A model generated the notes under the pieces. That model did no database searches, was not told the origin of the DNA, and saw only the letters and a program-made list of their open reading frames with translations. A DNA stretch of 64,000 nucleotides. It comes from Candidatus Eiseniibacteriota bacterium (GTDB lineage: Bacteria; Orphanbacterota; Orphanbacteria; Orphanbacterales; Orphanbacteraceae). Position numbers and translations under genes: made by a program. This document shows, in pieces, positions 35,669-46,646 of the stretch (positions within the stretch are counted from its first letter, which is position 1; each line of letters opens with the position of its first letter). Where the stretch lies: NCBI GenBank assembly GCA_029262235.1, contig JAJCZU010000003.1, positions 62,001 to 126,000 of the forward strand, read 5' to 3'.

Positions 35669-36790
35669 ATGAAGAACAGGCTTCCTTACATTCTGCCTCC
35701 CGCGATTCTGATCGCGGGGGTACTCGGCGCGGTACTGCTCATGAAGCTGAAGCCCGAGCCGGCGCAGCGCCCCCGTGTTGCGAGCGCGCCGCTCGTGCGC
35801 GTCGAAAGTGTAACGGTCGGCCCGTACCAGGTTCGCATTGCGAGTCAGGGCTCGGTTACGCCACGCACGGAAACGAATCTGGTGTCGGAGGTTGCGGGCC
35901 GCGTTGTCCGCGTGGCGCCGTCGTTCGCCGCGGGCGGGGCGTTTGCAAAAGGGGACGTGCTGCTCTGGATCGACGATCGCGACTATGAGATCGCGGTCAT
36001 CCGCGCCGACGCGCAGGTGGCCCAGGCGCGGGTCGCGCTCGAACAGGAAGGAGCCCAGGCTGCGATCGCGCGCGAGGAGTGGGGCGAACTCGGCAAGGGC
36101 GATCCCTCCCCGCTCGCATCCCGCGAACTGCAGCTCGCGCAGGCGCGTGCCGCCCTCGCTTCGGCGGAAGCGTCGCTTCGCAAGGCCAAACTCGATCGCG
36201 AGCGTACGGCGGTGCGCGCTCTGTATGACGGCTCGGTGCGCCAGAAGCTTGCGGACGTCGGCCAGTTCGTTTCTCCGGGGCAGGTGCTCGGGCGCATCTT
36301 CGCCACGGACTACGCCGAGATCCGCCTGCCGATTCCCGACGAGGATCTCGCGTTTCTCGCGCTGGGCGAAAACCCTCCGGTCGTGCTGCGTGCGCGCTAC
36401 GGCGGCGCCCTGCGCGAATGGAAAGGCACGATCGTACGCAAGGAAGCGGAGATCGACCCGGTTACGCGCATGGTAACCGTCGTCGCGCGCGTCGGGCGCC
36501 AGGAGAACGAACTGCCGTTCGGGCTCTTCGTCGACGCCGCAATCGAAGGCCGGGATCTCGCGAGCGCCGCGGTACTGCCGCGGGCGGCCATGCGCGGCGA
36601 TGACCGCGTCTATGTAGTGGAAGAAGAAACGCTGCGTTTTCGAGAAGTTCAGGTTGCCCGTCGCGAAAGGGATCGGGTGGTGGTGAGGCTGGGACTCGCG
36701 ACGGGTGACCTTGTCATATTGTCACGGCTTACGGCGGCAACGGACGGGATGAAGGTGCGGACGGCGGACCAGGCGGGTGGTGATGTGTGA
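35669..36790 (+). CDS. RND efflux periplasmic adaptor (membrane fusion protein)
   Basis: 373-aa adaptor: N-terminal membrane anchor (LPPAILIAGVLGAVLL), a barrel-sandwich hybrid (SQGSVTPRTETNLVSEVAGRV, about 60-80), a short helical hairpin, and beta-barrel and membrane-proximal domains (IRLPIPDEDLAFL). It links the RND pump to the TolC protein. Its TGA overlaps the pump GTG start. The 40-nt gap after the TolC gene holds no other gene. Confidence 0.92.
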   Translation: MKNRLPYILPPAILIAGVLGAVLLMKLKPEPAQRPRVASAPLVRVESVTVGPYQVRIASQGSVTPRTETNLVSEVAGRVVRVAPSFAAGGAFAKGDVLLWIDDRDYEIAVIRADAQVAQARVALEQEGAQAAIAREEWGELGKGDPSPLASRELQLAQARAALASAEASLRKAKLDRERTAVRALYDGSVRQKLADVGQFVSPGQVLGRIFATDYAEIRLPIPDEDLAFLALGENPPVVLRARYGGALREWKGTIVRKEAEIDPVTRMVTVVARVGRQENELPFGLFVDAAIEGRDLASAAVLPRAAMRGDDRVYVVEEETLRFREVQVARRERDRVVVRLGLATGDLVILSRLTAATDGMKVRTADQAGGDV

Positions 36791-39700
36791 AGGGTCTGAT
36801 TGCCTGGTTCGCGGGGAACTCCGTTGCCGCCAATTTACTCATGGGGCTCATCGTGATCGCGGGGCTCTTCACGCTCCCTGCGATCAAGCAGGAGATCTTT
36901 CCCGAGTTCTCGCTCGATCTGATCGTGATCTCGGTCGTGTATCGCGGAGCCGCCCCGGAAGAAGTCGAAGAGGGCGTCTGTCTTCGGATCGAAGAGGCGG
37001 TGCAGGACCTCGAAGGGATCAAGCACATCACGGCGAACGCGTCCGAAGGGGGCGGGTCCGTCACGGTCGAACTCGAGATCGGCTACGACTCGCGTGAACT
37101 GCTCGACGACATCAAGGCGCGCATCGACGCCATCGAAACGTTCCCGGTAGAAACCGAAAAGCCCGTCATCACGGAGCTCACGAACCGGCGCGCGGTGATC
37201 GACGTCGTGATCTGGGGCGATGCAGGCGAAGGCGCGCTGAAAGCGATCGGCCAGCGCGTGCGCGACGGCATCAACGCGATCCCGGGCATCACGCAGGTCG
37301 ATCTCGTGAGCGCGCGGCCGTACGAAATCGCGATCGAAATCTCCGAGACGGACCTGCGGCGCTACGGGCTCACGTTCGAAGAGGTCGCCCGCGCGATCCG
37401 GCGCTCGTCGCTCGACCTTCCCGGCGGATCCATCCGCGCGCGGGAAGGGGAGATCCTTCTGCGCGCGACGGGGCAGGCGTACGAAGGCGACGAGTTCGCG
37501 TCGATCGTGCTGCGCACGCGCCCGGACGGCACGCGCCTCCTGCTCGGCGATGTCGCAAACGTGGTCGACGGCTTCGCGGAGACGGACGAGTCCGCGCGTT
37601 TCTCCGGCAAACCCGCTGTCGGCGTCCGCGTGTTCCGCGTCGGCAACCAGGCGGCGCTCGACGTTGCGGAGAAAGTAAAAGCGTACGTCGACGAGGCGCA
37701 GGCGGACATGCCGGCCGGCGTCACGATCACGCACTGGAACGATCAGTCGCGCATTCTGCGCGGGCGTCTCGACCTCATGACACGGAGCGCGCGGAACGGG
37801 TACCTGCTCGTACTCGGCGTGCTCGCGCTCTTCCTTCGCTTCCGGCTCGCGTTCTGGGTAAGCCTCGGCATCCCGATCTCGTTCCTCGGCGCGATCTGGC
37901 TCATGCCCGCACTCGACGTTTCGGTCAATCTGATCTCACTCTTCGCGTTCATCGTGGTGCTCGGGATCGTGGTCGACGACGCGATCATCATCGGCGAAAA
38001 CATCTTCAAGCATCAGGAACGCGACGGCGCAAGCGTGGCCACTTCCGCACGCGGCGCCGCCGAAGTCGCGCTTCCCGTCGTGTTCGGCATTCTGACGACT
38101 GTGGCCGCGTTCTATCCATTGCTGAACGTGGTCGGCACGACCGGCAAGATCATGCGCGTCATTCCCACGATCGTGATCGCCACGCTTCTGTTTTCGATGA
38201 TCGAGTCGCTGCTCATACTGCCCGCGCATCTCGCGCACAAGTCCGAACGGCGCCTGCCCGTTCTTTCGACAATCTCGGACGTCTGGCGCCGCTTTCAGGG
38301 CAGGTTTTCGAACGGGCTCACGGATTTCGTCGAGCACCGCTACCGGCCGTTCCTGTACCGCGCGATTCGCTGGCGCTATACGACGCTCGGGATCGCGGTG
38401 GCGACTCTCGTCCTGACGATCGGAGTCGTTTCGGGCGGGTGGATCCGCTTCCAGTTCTTCCCGCGCGTCGAATCCGATTTCGTGGCGGCGTCGCTGACGC
38501 TTACGCCGGGGACTTCGGTCTCGATTACGGACGAGGCCATGACGCGGATCGAAAGTGCCGCGATCGAACTGCAGCGCGAACTGAAAGAGGAGGCGGGGGA
38601 AGACGCGCGCGGCGAAGACTCCGGGCCGATCGTTTACATCTATACGGGTATCGGGAATCAGCCGTTTCGATCCGCGCAGCAGCAGAACGGCGGCGGCGGC
38701 GGGGGCGTCAGCGGGTCGCCCCATCTCGGCGAGATCACGCTCGAGCTTACGCCGTCGGAATCGCGCACGATCCCGAGCGTCGATATCGCGCAGCGCTGGC
38801 GCGAGAAGGTGGGCCCGATTCCGGACGCCGTGGAACTCACGTATTCTTCGAGCATTTTCTCTCCCGGCGAGCCGATCAACATCGAACTGCGCGGGCAGAA
38901 CATCGACGCGCTCACGGGGGCGGCGGCGCGCGTGAAGGAAGCGTTGCGGCAATACGACGGCGTGTTCGACATCACCGACTCGTTCCGCCCCGGCAAGTCA
39001 GAGCTCGAACTCAGCGTGAAACCCGCGGCCGAGGCTTACGGCGTCACGCTCGCGGACCTCGCGCTGCAGGTGCGCCAGGCCTTCTACGGGGAAGAGGCGC
39101 AGCGCATTCAGCGCGGTCGCGATGACGTCCGCGTCATGGTGCGCTTCCCGAGTGAGGAGCGCCGGACGCTCGGCGATCTCGAGAACCTGCGCATCCGCAC
39201 GCCGGGCGGGCTCGCGATTCCGTTCGTCCAGGTCGCGGAGGCGAAAGCGGGGCGCGGGTATGCGTCGATCCGGCGCGTCGATCGCGAACGCGCCGTGAAT
39301 ATTACGGCGGACATCGATGTCAGCAGGGGGAACGCGAATCAGATTCTCGCGGAAATGGCGGCCGACGTGCTGCCCGGCATTCTGGCCGACTTCAACGGCG
39401 TCCGTTTCAGCCTGGAAGGACAGCAGCGGGAGCAGGCCGAGACGATGCAGGCGCTCGTGCGCGGTTTCATACTGGCGCTGATCGTGATTTACGGCCTGAT
39501 GGCGATTCCGTTCCGCTCGTATCTGCAGCCGTTCATCGTGATGTCGGTGATTCCGTTCGGCATCGTCGGAGCGGTCTGGGGGCATGTCATCATGCGGCTC
39601 GACCTCACGATTCTCTCGATGTTCGGTATCGTGGCGCTGACGGGCGTTGTCGTGAACGACAGCATCGTGTTCGTCCATTTCGTGAACCAGCATCGGGGCG

Positions 39701-40011
39701 AGCGGAAGCGCGTACGCGACGCGGTCGTTGACGCGGGAACGCACCGGTTCCGCCCGATTCTGCTCACCTCGCTGACCACCTTCGCGGGTCTCATGCCGCT
39801 GCTGCTCGAGAAGAGCGTGCAGGCGAAGTTCCTCGTTCCGATGGCCGTTTCGCTCGGCTTCGGCGTGCTTTTTGCCACGCTGATCACGCTCGTGATGGTG
39901 CCGCTGCTTTACGTCGTGCTGATCGATCTGAGACGGGGGGCGCGCGCGTACATGAAAGGGCTGCACGGCGAATCGGACGATCTGGCGCTCGGCGAAACTC
40001 CTATCGAATAA
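36787..40011 (+). CDS. RND-family efflux transporter
   Basis: 1074-aa inner-membrane proton-driven pump of the AcrB/HAE type. TM1 is followed by the porter domains; TM4 contains the proton-relay acidic pair in VVLGIVVDDAIIIGENI, and the second half has GIVALTGVVVNDSIVFV. A poly-Gly stretch sits in the second porter region (near residue 638). N-terminal FPEFSLDLIVISVVYRGAAPEEVE is close to metal/lipid-type pumps of the wider family rather than AcrB. Substrate cannot be read from sequence. The stop region overlaps the tail of the EamA gene by 11 nt. Confidence 0.93.
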   Translation: MKGLIAWFAGNSVAANLLMGLIVIAGLFTLPAIKQEIFPEFSLDLIVISVVYRGAAPEEVEEGVCLRIEEAVQDLEGIKHITANASEGGGSVTVELEIGYDSRELLDDIKARIDAIETFPVETEKPVITELTNRRAVIDVVIWGDAGEGALKAIGQRVRDGINAIPGITQVDLVSARPYEIAIEISETDLRRYGLTFEEVARAIRRSSLDLPGGSIRAREGEILLRATGQAYEGDEFASIVLRTRPDGTRLLLGDVANVVDGFAETDESARFSGKPAVGVRVFRVGNQAALDVAEKVKAYVDEAQADMPAGVTITHWNDQSRILRGRLDLMTRSARNGYLLVLGVLALFLRFRLAFWVSLGIPISFLGAIWLMPALDVSVNLISLFAFIVVLGIVVDDAIIIGENIFKHQERDGASVATSARGAAEVALPVVFGILTTVAAFYPLLNVVGTTGKIMRVIPTIVIATLLFSMIESLLILPAHLAHKSERRLPVLSTISDVWRRFQGRFSNGLTDFVEHRYRPFLYRAIRWRYTTLGIAVATLVLTIGVVSGGWIRFQFFPRVESDFVAASLTLTPGTSVSITDEAMTRIESAAIELQRELKEEAGEDARGEDSGPIVYIYTGIGNQPFRSAQQQNGGGGGGVSGSPHLGEITLELTPSESRTIPSVDIAQRWREKVGPIPDAVELTYSSSIFSPGEPINIELRGQNIDALTGAAARVKEALRQYDGVFDITDSFRPGKSELELSVKPAAEAYGVTLADLALQVRQAFYGEEAQRIQRGRDDVRVMVRFPSEERRTLGDLENLRIRTPGGLAIPFVQVAEAKAGRGYASIRRVDRERAVNITADIDVSRGNANQILAEMAADVLPGILADFNGVRFSLEGQQREQAETMQALVRGFILALIVIYGLMAIPFRSYLQPFIVMSVIPFGIVGAVWGHVIMRLDLTILSMFGIVALTGVVVNDSIVFVHFVNQHRGERKRVRDAVVDAGTHRFRPILLTSLTTFAGLMPLLLEKSVQAKFLVPMAVSLGFGVLFATLITLVMVPLLYVVLIDLRRGARAYMKGLHGESDDLALGETPIE

Positions 40012-40948
40012 GAAGCAGCGCGATGCCGGCAATGGCGACGAGAAGCCCTGCCGTTTCCCGCATGGTCGGCGCGTGGTCCTGAAAGCGGCCGCCGAGCGGA
40101 ATGAGCCAGATGGGCGCGGTGCTCAAGATCGCGAGCGCGATCCCGGCGGGCGCGTAGTCGAGCGACATCGTCATGAGCCAGACCGCGACGAACTGCCCCA
40201 GGAAGCTCGCGACGAACAGCGGCCAGAACAGGCGATGCACGCGGATCAGGCCGGCCCAGTGGCCGAAGCGCCCGCGCACGATCCCGAGCACGAAGAGCGC
40301 CGCCGTCCCCCCGTACATGCGAATCTGCGTCGCCGTGAGGTTGTCGATGCGTGCAAGCGCCGGCTTCGCGAGCAGCGCGCCTGTCGCCTGACAGCACGCC
40401 GCCCCGAGCCCGAACAGTACGCCATACAGAAGAGCACGCTCTCCGACCGACGCCGCGCGAAACGAACGGAATCCGTTCGCCGGCCAGAGCACCACGAGCA
40501 CGCCGGTCATGGTAATGGCGATGCCGGCCAGGCTTTGCGCGTCGAGCGTTTCATGCAGGACGATCCATCCGAACGCGGTGCCGATCAGGGGATTGAGACT
40601 CAGAAGCAGGAGGCCCTTGCGCGCGCCGATGCGAACGAACGACGAGAAGAGGCAGGAGTCGCCGATGGCCAGCCCGATCACGCCGCTTGCGAGAAGAATG
40701 AGCCAGTCCGCGAGCGAGGCCGAGGGATAAGGAGTGCGTTCGATCAGAAAGTGGGCAAGCGTGAGAAGAACCGTCGCCACCGCGCACTTGAACGTGTTGG
40801 CCGCAATCGGGGAGATCAGGCGGCCGGCCCGCGCGTAGAACAGTGACGTGAAGGCCCAGATGATGGCCGCGCCGAGGGCCGCGGTTTCGCCGCGCGGCAA
40901 GCCGGCCGCGAACGGCAGGCCGGCGCTTAAATACTCTTGAGGTCCCAA
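40001..40948 (-). CDS. EamA (DMT) family transporter
   Basis: 315-aa membrane protein with ten predicted helices in two EamA repeats (ALGAAIIWAFTSLFYARAG at the start; a second repeat from about residue 165). Members export metabolites or drugs. The TTG start is the first usable codon and overlaps the glgP end by 22 nt; the true start is uncertain and may be later. Confidence 0.85.
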   Translation of the reverse strand: MGPQEYLSAGLPFAAGLPRGETAALGAAIIWAFTSLFYARAGRLISPIAANTFKCAVATVLLTLAHFLIERTPYPSASLADWLILLASGVIGLAIGDSCLFSSFVRIGARKGLLLLSLNPLIGTAFGWIVLHETLDAQSLAGIAITMTGVLVVLWPANGFRSFRAASVGERALLYGVLFGLGAACCQATGALLAKPALARIDNLTATQIRMYGGTAALFVLGIVRGRFGHWAGLIRVHRLFWPLFVASFLGQFVAVWLMTMSLDYAPAGIALAILSTAPIWLIPLGGRFQDHAPTMRETAGLLVAIAGIALLLIR

Positions 40949-43362
40949 ATGTCGGTCGCGTATTCGCGAATCGTGCGGTCGCTCGAGAACTTGCCGATCC
41001 GCGCCACGTTCAGAATGGTCTTCTTCGCCCAGAGCGCGCGGTTCTCATACTCCTCCCGCGCCCGCCGCTGCGTGTCGCAGTAGGAACGCAGGTCGGCGAG
41101 ATGAAAGTAGCGATCGTCGCGGCTCATGAGCTTGTCGTAGATCCACTGGAATCGGCCCGGCTCGTCCGGCGCGAACGTTCCGTCGCGCAGCGTGTTCATC
41201 ACGCGTTCGATGTCCGGATTCCCGGCCGCGATCGCGCCGGGATCGTAGGTCTCGGAGCTCCGCAGCTCCTCGATCTCGCCCGCGGTCAGCCCGAAGATGT
41301 AGATGTTTTCTTCGCCGACCTCTTCGCGGATTTCGATGTTGGCCCCGTCAAATGTCCCGATCGTCATGGCGCCGTTCAGCGCGAACTTCATGTTCCCCGT
41401 GCCCGACGCTTCCATGCCGGCGGTCGAGATCTGCTCGCTGATGTCGGCCGCGGGAAACATCTTCTCCGCAAGCGACACACGGTAGTCGGGGATGAAAACG
41501 ACCTTCAGGTATCGGCCCGCGATTTCGTGATCGTTCACGACGGCGCTGACCGACGTCACGAGCTTGATGATCTGCTTCGCTTCCCAGTACCCCGGCGCGG
41601 CTTTGCCGGCAAAGATGTACGTCTTCGGACGCGCGGGCCTGTACCCGTCGAGAATCTGATGGTACTCGTGAATGATCTGGAGGACGTCGAGAAGCTGTCG
41701 CTTGTATTCGTGAAAGCGTTTGGCAAGCACGTCGAAGATGGACCCGGGATCGACTTCGATGCCGGTCGTGTTCTTGATGTGCCTGACAAGGGTGCGCTTG
41801 TTGGCGGTCTTGATCCGCGTGAATTCGTCCTGGAACCCGGCGTCGTCCGCATGCGGTTCGAGCCCGCGAAGCGCGTCGAGATTCGTGATCCAGTCGTCGC
41901 CGATGGTCGCCGTCACGAGAGTCGCGAGCTCCGGGTTCGACTTCAGCAGCCAGCGGCGCTGCGTGATGCCGTTCGTCTTGTTGCTGAAGCGCTTGGGATA
42001 GAGCTCGTAGAAGTCGGGGACGAGATCGCTCTTGATCAGCTCGGAATGAAGTTCGGCAACACCGTTCACGGAATGGGTACCGACGATCGCCAGATGCGCC
42101 ATGCGCACGTCGTTTTCGGCGCCTTCGCCGATGATGCTCACGTGTTTCGCTTTCTCTTCGTCGCCGGGCCATTTCGCGCGCACGACCTCGAGGAAGCCGT
42201 CGTTCACGTCGCGAATGATCGCGAGATGGCGCGGCACGACCTTCTCCATGAGCGAAACCGGCCACTTCTCGAGCGCTTCGGGAAGCAGCGTATGATTCGT
42301 GTAGGCGAGCGTGCGCCGCGTCACGTCGAACGCGCGGTCGTGCGAGAACCCGTGGTCGTCGATCAGAACGCGCATGAGCTCCGCGACCGCGAGGGCCGGG
42401 TGCGTATCGTTCAACTGGATCGCGACGCGGTCAGGAATCTGTTCGAGGGCGCCCGGCGTCGACTGAAAGCGCTTCAGGATGTCCCGCACGGCACAGGCGA
42501 CGAAGAAATACTCCTGCATCAGGCGCAGCCGTTTTCCCTGGTCGACGGAATCGGAAGGGTAGAGCACCTTCGAGATCTTCTCGGAGCGCACCTTCTGCGC
42601 CACGGCTTTCAGATAGTCGCCGGCGTTGAAAATGTCGATGTCGAATTCCTGCGAAGAACGCGCGCTGTAGAGGCGAAGCCAGTTCACGGTGCGGCCGCCG
42701 TAACCGACAACCGGCATATCGTACGGACAGCCGATCACGACGTTCCATCCGACCCATTCCTGTTTCCCGTCCTTCTCGGCCAGGTGGCCGAAGAGCGGAA
42801 TCAGACACGCTTCGTCGTCGCGCTGAATCTGCCACGGGGACCCCTCGGCCATCCAGTGATCCGGTTTCTCGACTTGATGCCCGTCTTGAATCAGCTGTTT
42901 GAAGAGCCCGTACTCGTAGTTGATGCCGTAGCCGAAGCCCGGCATGTCGAGCGTGGCGAGAGAGTCGAGGAAGCACGCGGCGAGCCGGCCGAGACCGCCG
43001 TTGCCGAGCGCCGCGTCGAACTCGCCCTCGCGCACTTCTTCGAGATCGGCGCCGAGGCCGCGGAGCGCGGTTTCGAACGGATCGATGAGTCCCAGGTTGA
43101 TCAGATTGTTGCCGAGCGACCGGCCGATCAGAAACTCCATCGAGAGGTAATAGAGGCGTTTGGCCGACGCGGCCTGATAGCGCTCTTCGGTCGCGTGCAT
43201 CCGGTCGATCAGAGTCTCGCGGAGCGCCAGAGCGACCGCGGTGAAGAGATCGTGCCGGTCGAGCTGGTGGAGCTCGCGGCCGAGTGTATAGCGAACGTAA
43301 CGCTGAATCGTCTTTGTGATCGACGCGACAGTCAGCGCGTCATTTTGAATGAGTGTACCCAA
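40927..43362 (-). CDS. glgP: Glycogen/starch/alpha-glucan phosphorylase
   Basis: 811-aa enzyme that releases glucose 1-phosphate from alpha-1,4-glucans. GT35 motifs: KRLYYLSMEFLIGRSLGNN, ALGNGGLGRLAACFLDS, and the PLP site EASGTGNMKFALNGAM with the Schiff-base Lys. Length is normal for the family. The TTG start has AGGAG 6 nt upstream, and a promoter (43382-43410) precedes it. No other glycogen gene is nearby. Confidence 0.95.
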   Translation of the reverse strand: MGTLIQNDALTVASITKTIQRYVRYTLGRELHQLDRHDLFTAVALALRETLIDRMHATEERYQAASAKRLYYLSMEFLIGRSLGNNLINLGLIDPFETALRGLGADLEEVREGEFDAALGNGGLGRLAACFLDSLATLDMPGFGYGINYEYGLFKQLIQDGHQVEKPDHWMAEGSPWQIQRDDEACLIPLFGHLAEKDGKQEWVGWNVVIGCPYDMPVVGYGGRTVNWLRLYSARSSQEFDIDIFNAGDYLKAVAQKVRSEKISKVLYPSDSVDQGKRLRLMQEYFFVACAVRDILKRFQSTPGALEQIPDRVAIQLNDTHPALAVAELMRVLIDDHGFSHDRAFDVTRRTLAYTNHTLLPEALEKWPVSLMEKVVPRHLAIIRDVNDGFLEVVRAKWPGDEEKAKHVSIIGEGAENDVRMAHLAIVGTHSVNGVAELHSELIKSDLVPDFYELYPKRFSNKTNGITQRRWLLKSNPELATLVTATIGDDWITNLDALRGLEPHADDAGFQDEFTRIKTANKRTLVRHIKNTTGIEVDPGSIFDVLAKRFHEYKRQLLDVLQIIHEYHQILDGYRPARPKTYIFAGKAAPGYWEAKQIIKLVTSVSAVVNDHEIAGRYLKVVFIPDYRVSLAEKMFPAADISEQISTAGMEASGTGNMKFALNGAMTIGTFDGANIEIREEVGEENIYIFGLTAGEIEELRSSETYDPGAIAAGNPDIERVMNTLRDGTFAPDEPGRFQWIYDKLMSRDDRYFHLADLRSYCDTQRRAREEYENRALWAKKTILNVARIGKFSSDRTIREYATDIWDLKSI

Positions 43363-43381
43363 GATGTGCTCCTTTCCCCGG

Positions 43382-43410
43382 ATTATATCCGCAGGGAAGC
43401 CTTAGATAAA
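43382..43410 (-). promoter_or_regulatory. Promoter of glgP
   Basis: Minus strand TTTATC (43410-43405), 17-nt spacer, perfect TATAAT (43387-43382), 19 nt before the TTG. Confidence 0.5.
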
Positions 43411-43433
43411 CCCATGGGGGGAAATAGGCGGAA

Positions 43434-43802
43434 TCAGGCGACCGAGATTTCCGAGAGGAGGTCTGTGAGCGATTCCCGGACGCGCTCGACTTCGTTCCTG
43501 AGGGCGTCGAGGTGAGGACGCGCCGGGGAGGTCTGTTCCCTGCGGCCGATCGTTTCGAGCTCGTTGCAGATGGCGGCCAGGGCGACGGCCCCGATGCTGG
43601 CGCTGCTCCCCTTGAGGTTGTGAGCCTCGCGGTGGAACTCTTTCGCGTTGCCTGAAGCCACGGCATCGATGATGGCCGCGGTTCTCGTGGGGAGGTCCTC
43701 GAGATACGTCTCCACGATTTCCCGCACGATATCCGGTGATCCGTCGTCTCCGAGATCGCGATAGCGGTCGAGCACCGATCGGTCGAGTGTGGCCTCAGCC
43801 AT
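43434..43802 (-). CDS. Stand-alone histidine phosphotransfer (Hpt) protein
   Basis: About 122-aa four-helix Hpt protein. Phosphoacceptor His lies in REAHNLKGSSASIGA. Hpt proteins relay phosphate between receiver domains of hybrid kinases and separate response regulators. It lies just downstream of a hybrid kinase that has its own Hpt, so this operon codes for two Hpt modules. Of three in-frame ATGs (43832, 43814, 43802) the last was used for its distance from AGGAAGG. Confidence 0.85.
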   Translation of the reverse strand: MAEATLDRSVLDRYRDLGDDGSPDIVREIVETYLEDLPTRTAAIIDAVASGNAKEFHREAHNLKGSSASIGAVALAAICNELETIGRREQTSPARPHLDALRNEVERVRESLTDLLSEISVA

Positions 43803-43859
43803 CTGGCGTTCCATCCTTCCTGGAGTCTGCAATTGTTCCTGATCCGAGGATCGGCCGCG

Positions 43860-46643
43860 TCACGCTTTGGATTGAGCGGAAGACGCCACTACGATCTGGT
43901 GCACTCTTTCGAATTCTCCGCGAATTTCGCGTAAGACGCGGTCGGCTTCTCCCGTATCGCCCGTTCCGGCGAAATCTTCGAGAATTCCGCAAAGTTCGGC
44001 CAGCCGGTCCGCGCCGAGGTTGGCGCTGGCCCCGCGAAGGCTATGGGCGGAGCGCTGCACTTCCTCGAGATTTCCTGACGAAAGCGCTTCATTCGCAGAC
44101 TCGATGCGCAGGGGGGTCTCCGCGAGGAACATCTGGAGAATCTCGCCGACGATATCCGTGTACTCGTCTTCCGTGTCGTCGCTCAAATGATTGAGACGGG
44201 ACCAGTCGAACGTGCGCGATTTTTCGGCAGCGCCCGTGGACAGCGGCTTCGTTTCGACCAACGTGCGTTTCAGCTCTTCGAGATCGATCGGCTTCGAAAT
44301 GTATCCGTTCATCCCGGCGGCCAGGCATTCGTTTTTCGTCCCCTGCAGCACGTTCGCGGTCATCGCGACAATGCGCGGCTGGTGCCCGGCCTCGATCTCG
44401 CTCCGGATCGTCTGCGTCGCCGTGACGCCGTCCATCACGGGCATCTGCACATCCATCAGCACGAGGTCGTAGCGCTGGCGCTGCACCGCGTCGAACGCTT
44501 CCTGCCCGTTCGAGGCAATGTCCGCCCGGTACCCCAGCTTCGCGAGTACATGCAGGGCCACACGCTGGTTCACGAGGTTGTCTTCGGCCACCAGAATGCG
44601 GAGCGGGTTGTGGGCCCCGATCCCTTCGTCGTACGCGGGGGCCGCGGCGCGCGCGCTCTCTTCCGCCACGGTTTCGCTGTAGAGCTCGATGATCGCGTCG
44701 AAAAGCGTCGAAGGCTTGACCGGTTTCGTCAGGAACGAGGAGAACTCCGGCTGCGATTCGTACTTATCGAGAAGGCCTTCGAAATCGGCCCGCCGGCCGA
44801 GCGACGAGAGCATGATGAGAGGCAGCGACTGCGGCGAGTGGAGCTTCTGAATCCGGATCGCGAGCTCGATTCCGTCCATCTCCGGCATCTGCATGTCGAG
44901 CAGCGCCAGGTCGAACGGACCGTCTGCCAGCAGCGTATCGAGCGCTTCCCGGCCGCTTGCGGTGCGCACCGTGTTCATGCCCCATGAGCGCAGCTGCTTT
45001 TCGAGGATCGTGAGGTTCGTGGGAATGTCGTCGACGAGAAGCACGCGCTTTCCGCAGAGCGCGGGCTGTGTCCCCGTGAGATAGCGGCGCATGCGCCCCG
45101 GCTTGCTCTCGGCCTTGATCGTGAAGTGGAACGTGGACCCTTTGCCCAGGGTGCTCTCCACCCACATGGTGCCGCCCATGAGCCCGGCGAGACGCCTGCT
45201 GATCGTAAGGCCGAGTCCGGTTCCGCCGAATCGCCGCGTGGTCGACGAGTCGACCTGGCTGAACGATTCGAAGATCGCGGCCAGCCGGTCTTCGGGGATG
45301 CCGATGCCCGAGTCGCTGACGCGGAAGTGGACTTCGTGTTCCGTGCCTGCGAGCGGAGTCGTTTCGACCCAGACGTATACTTCGCCCTGCTCGGTGAACT
45401 TGACCGCGTTGCTGAGAAGGTTCACGAGAATCTGGCGCAGGCGCGTCTGGTCGCCGACCAGGGTTGCCGGCACGTTCTCTTCCATGAAGTAAGCGAGATC
45501 GATCTTCTTCTCCGCCCCTTTTGACGCGACGAGGTCGAGACAGTCTTCGACGCAGTCGCGCAGATCGAACTGCGTGGTTTCGATTTCGAGTTTGCCCGAT
45601 TCGATCTTCGAGAAGTCGAGAATGTCGTTGATGATGCCGAGAAGAGAGTCGCCGCTCACGCGAATGGTCGAAGCGTACTCCTTCTGCTCGGGCGTCAGCC
45701 TCGTGTCGAGCAGCAGGCCCGTCATGCCGATTACGGCGTTCATCGGTGTGCGGATCTCGTGGCTCATGTTCGCGAGGAACATGCTCTTCGCCTTCGTAGC
45801 GGCTACGGCTCGTTCGCGCGCGCCGATCAGTTCCAGTTCCGCGCGTTTCCGCTCCTGAATCTCCTCGCTGAGCTCTTTCGTGCGTTCCTGCACGCGTTGC
45901 TCCAGCCTTTCCTGCGCGTTCGTGAGCTGCTCGTCCCGTGACTCGATCTGACCGAGCATCTCATTGAAGCGGTCGATGACGAGCCCGACTTCATCGCCGC
46001 TCCCCTCCGGGGCGCGCAGGGCGTAGTCGCGTTCGGTCGACACGAGGCGTGCGGTCTCGGCCAGATTTACGAGGGGCGCGAGAATACGCGCCTGGAGCCG
46101 GGTGGACAGGAACCAGGCGACGAGCACGGTCAGAAGCCCGATCAGGCTGGCGGCCTTGACGTAGAGTTCGATTCGCTGCTCGAGAGACCGGAGATCCGCG
46201 CGCAGAGAGAGCGTCCCGATGCGTTCGCCGTCGATCTGGATGGATCGGTGCACGTCGAGGGTGCCCTTCCCGAACGTGGCGCCCTCCTGCGGGAGAGAGC
46301 GCCGCGATGCCGGCCCCGCATATTCGCCGAACCGGGTGAACAGGGCGCCGTCCGCGTCGAAGATGGCGCCGGCCCGTATCGACGGATTCGCGCGGATGGA
46401 CTGCAGCACCCGGCTTGCGCCCGTATCGTCCCCGAACATGAGCGCGGCCGCGCAGTTTCCGGCCACGATCTCGGCTTCGATCATGAGCTCCTGCGCAAGG
46501 CCGTTACGAAACGAGCGGTAGTCGTAGAGCGTGACGGCTGCCGTCGCGATGACGAGCGCGATCAGGCATGTGCAGACGACGATCAGTGCCAGCTTCGTCT
46601 GGAGCGACATCCCGGCGGGCATGCGGGGGCGGAACGGATTCAT
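43860..46643 (-). CDS. Tripartite hybrid sensor histidine kinase (two receivers, Hpt)
   Basis: 927-aa membrane kinase. Order: TM (about 15-38), periplasmic sensor (about 40-158, CHASE8-like size), TM (160-180), HAMP (181-235), coiled coil, HisKA with His295 in SHEIRTP, HATPase_c ([23 protein letters not shown]), receiver 1 (Asp583), receiver 2 (Asp731), Hpt (His867 in AHSLRGAS). This is the BarA/TorS/EvgS layout, ending a relay toward a response regulator not in the window. AAGGAGG inside the upstream gene serves its ATG, 3 nt after that gene's stop. Confidence 0.92.
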   Translation of the reverse strand: MNPFRPRMPAGMSLQTKLALIVVCTCLIALVIATAAVTLYDYRSFRNGLAQELMIEAEIVAGNCAAALMFGDDTGASRVLQSIRANPSIRAGAIFDADGALFTRFGEYAGPASRRSLPQEGATFGKGTLDVHRSIQIDGERIGTLSLRADLRSLEQRIELYVKAASLIGLLTVLVAWFLSTRLQARILAPLVNLAETARLVSTERDYALRAPEGSGDEVGLVIDRFNEMLGQIESRDEQLTNAQERLEQRVQERTKELSEEIQERKRAELELIGARERAVAATKAKSMFLANMSHEIRTPMNAVIGMTGLLLDTRLTPEQKEYASTIRVSGDSLLGIINDILDFSKIESGKLEIETTQFDLRDCVEDCLDLVASKGAEKKIDLAYFMEENVPATLVGDQTRLRQILVNLLSNAVKFTEQGEVYVWVETTPLAGTEHEVHFRVSDSGIGIPEDRLAAIFESFSQVDSSTTRRFGGTGLGLTISRRLAGLMGGTMWVESTLGKGSTFHFTIKAESKPGRMRRYLTGTQPALCGKRVLLVDDIPTNLTILEKQLRSWGMNTVRTASGREALDTLLADGPFDLALLDMQMPEMDGIELAIRIQKLHSPQSLPLIMLSSLGRRADFEGLLDKYESQPEFSSFLTKPVKPSTLFDAIIELYSETVAEESARAAAPAYDEGIGAHNPLRILVAEDNLVNQRVALHVLAKLGYRADIASNGQEAFDAVQRQRYDLVLMDVQMPVMDGVTATQTIRSEIEAGHQPRIVAMTANVLQGTKNECLAAGMNGYISKPIDLEELKRTLVETKPLSTGAAEKSRTFDWSRLNHLSDDTEDEYTDIVGEILQMFLAETPLRIESANEALSSGNLEEVQRSAHSLRGASANLGADRLAELCGILEDFAGTGDTGEADRVLREIRGEFERVHQIVVASSAQSKA

Positions 46644-46646
46644 GAT

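Noticed and set aside
41101-43515. 804-codon open frame on the plus strand
   Set aside because: Antisense to glgP, whose family motifs are complete.
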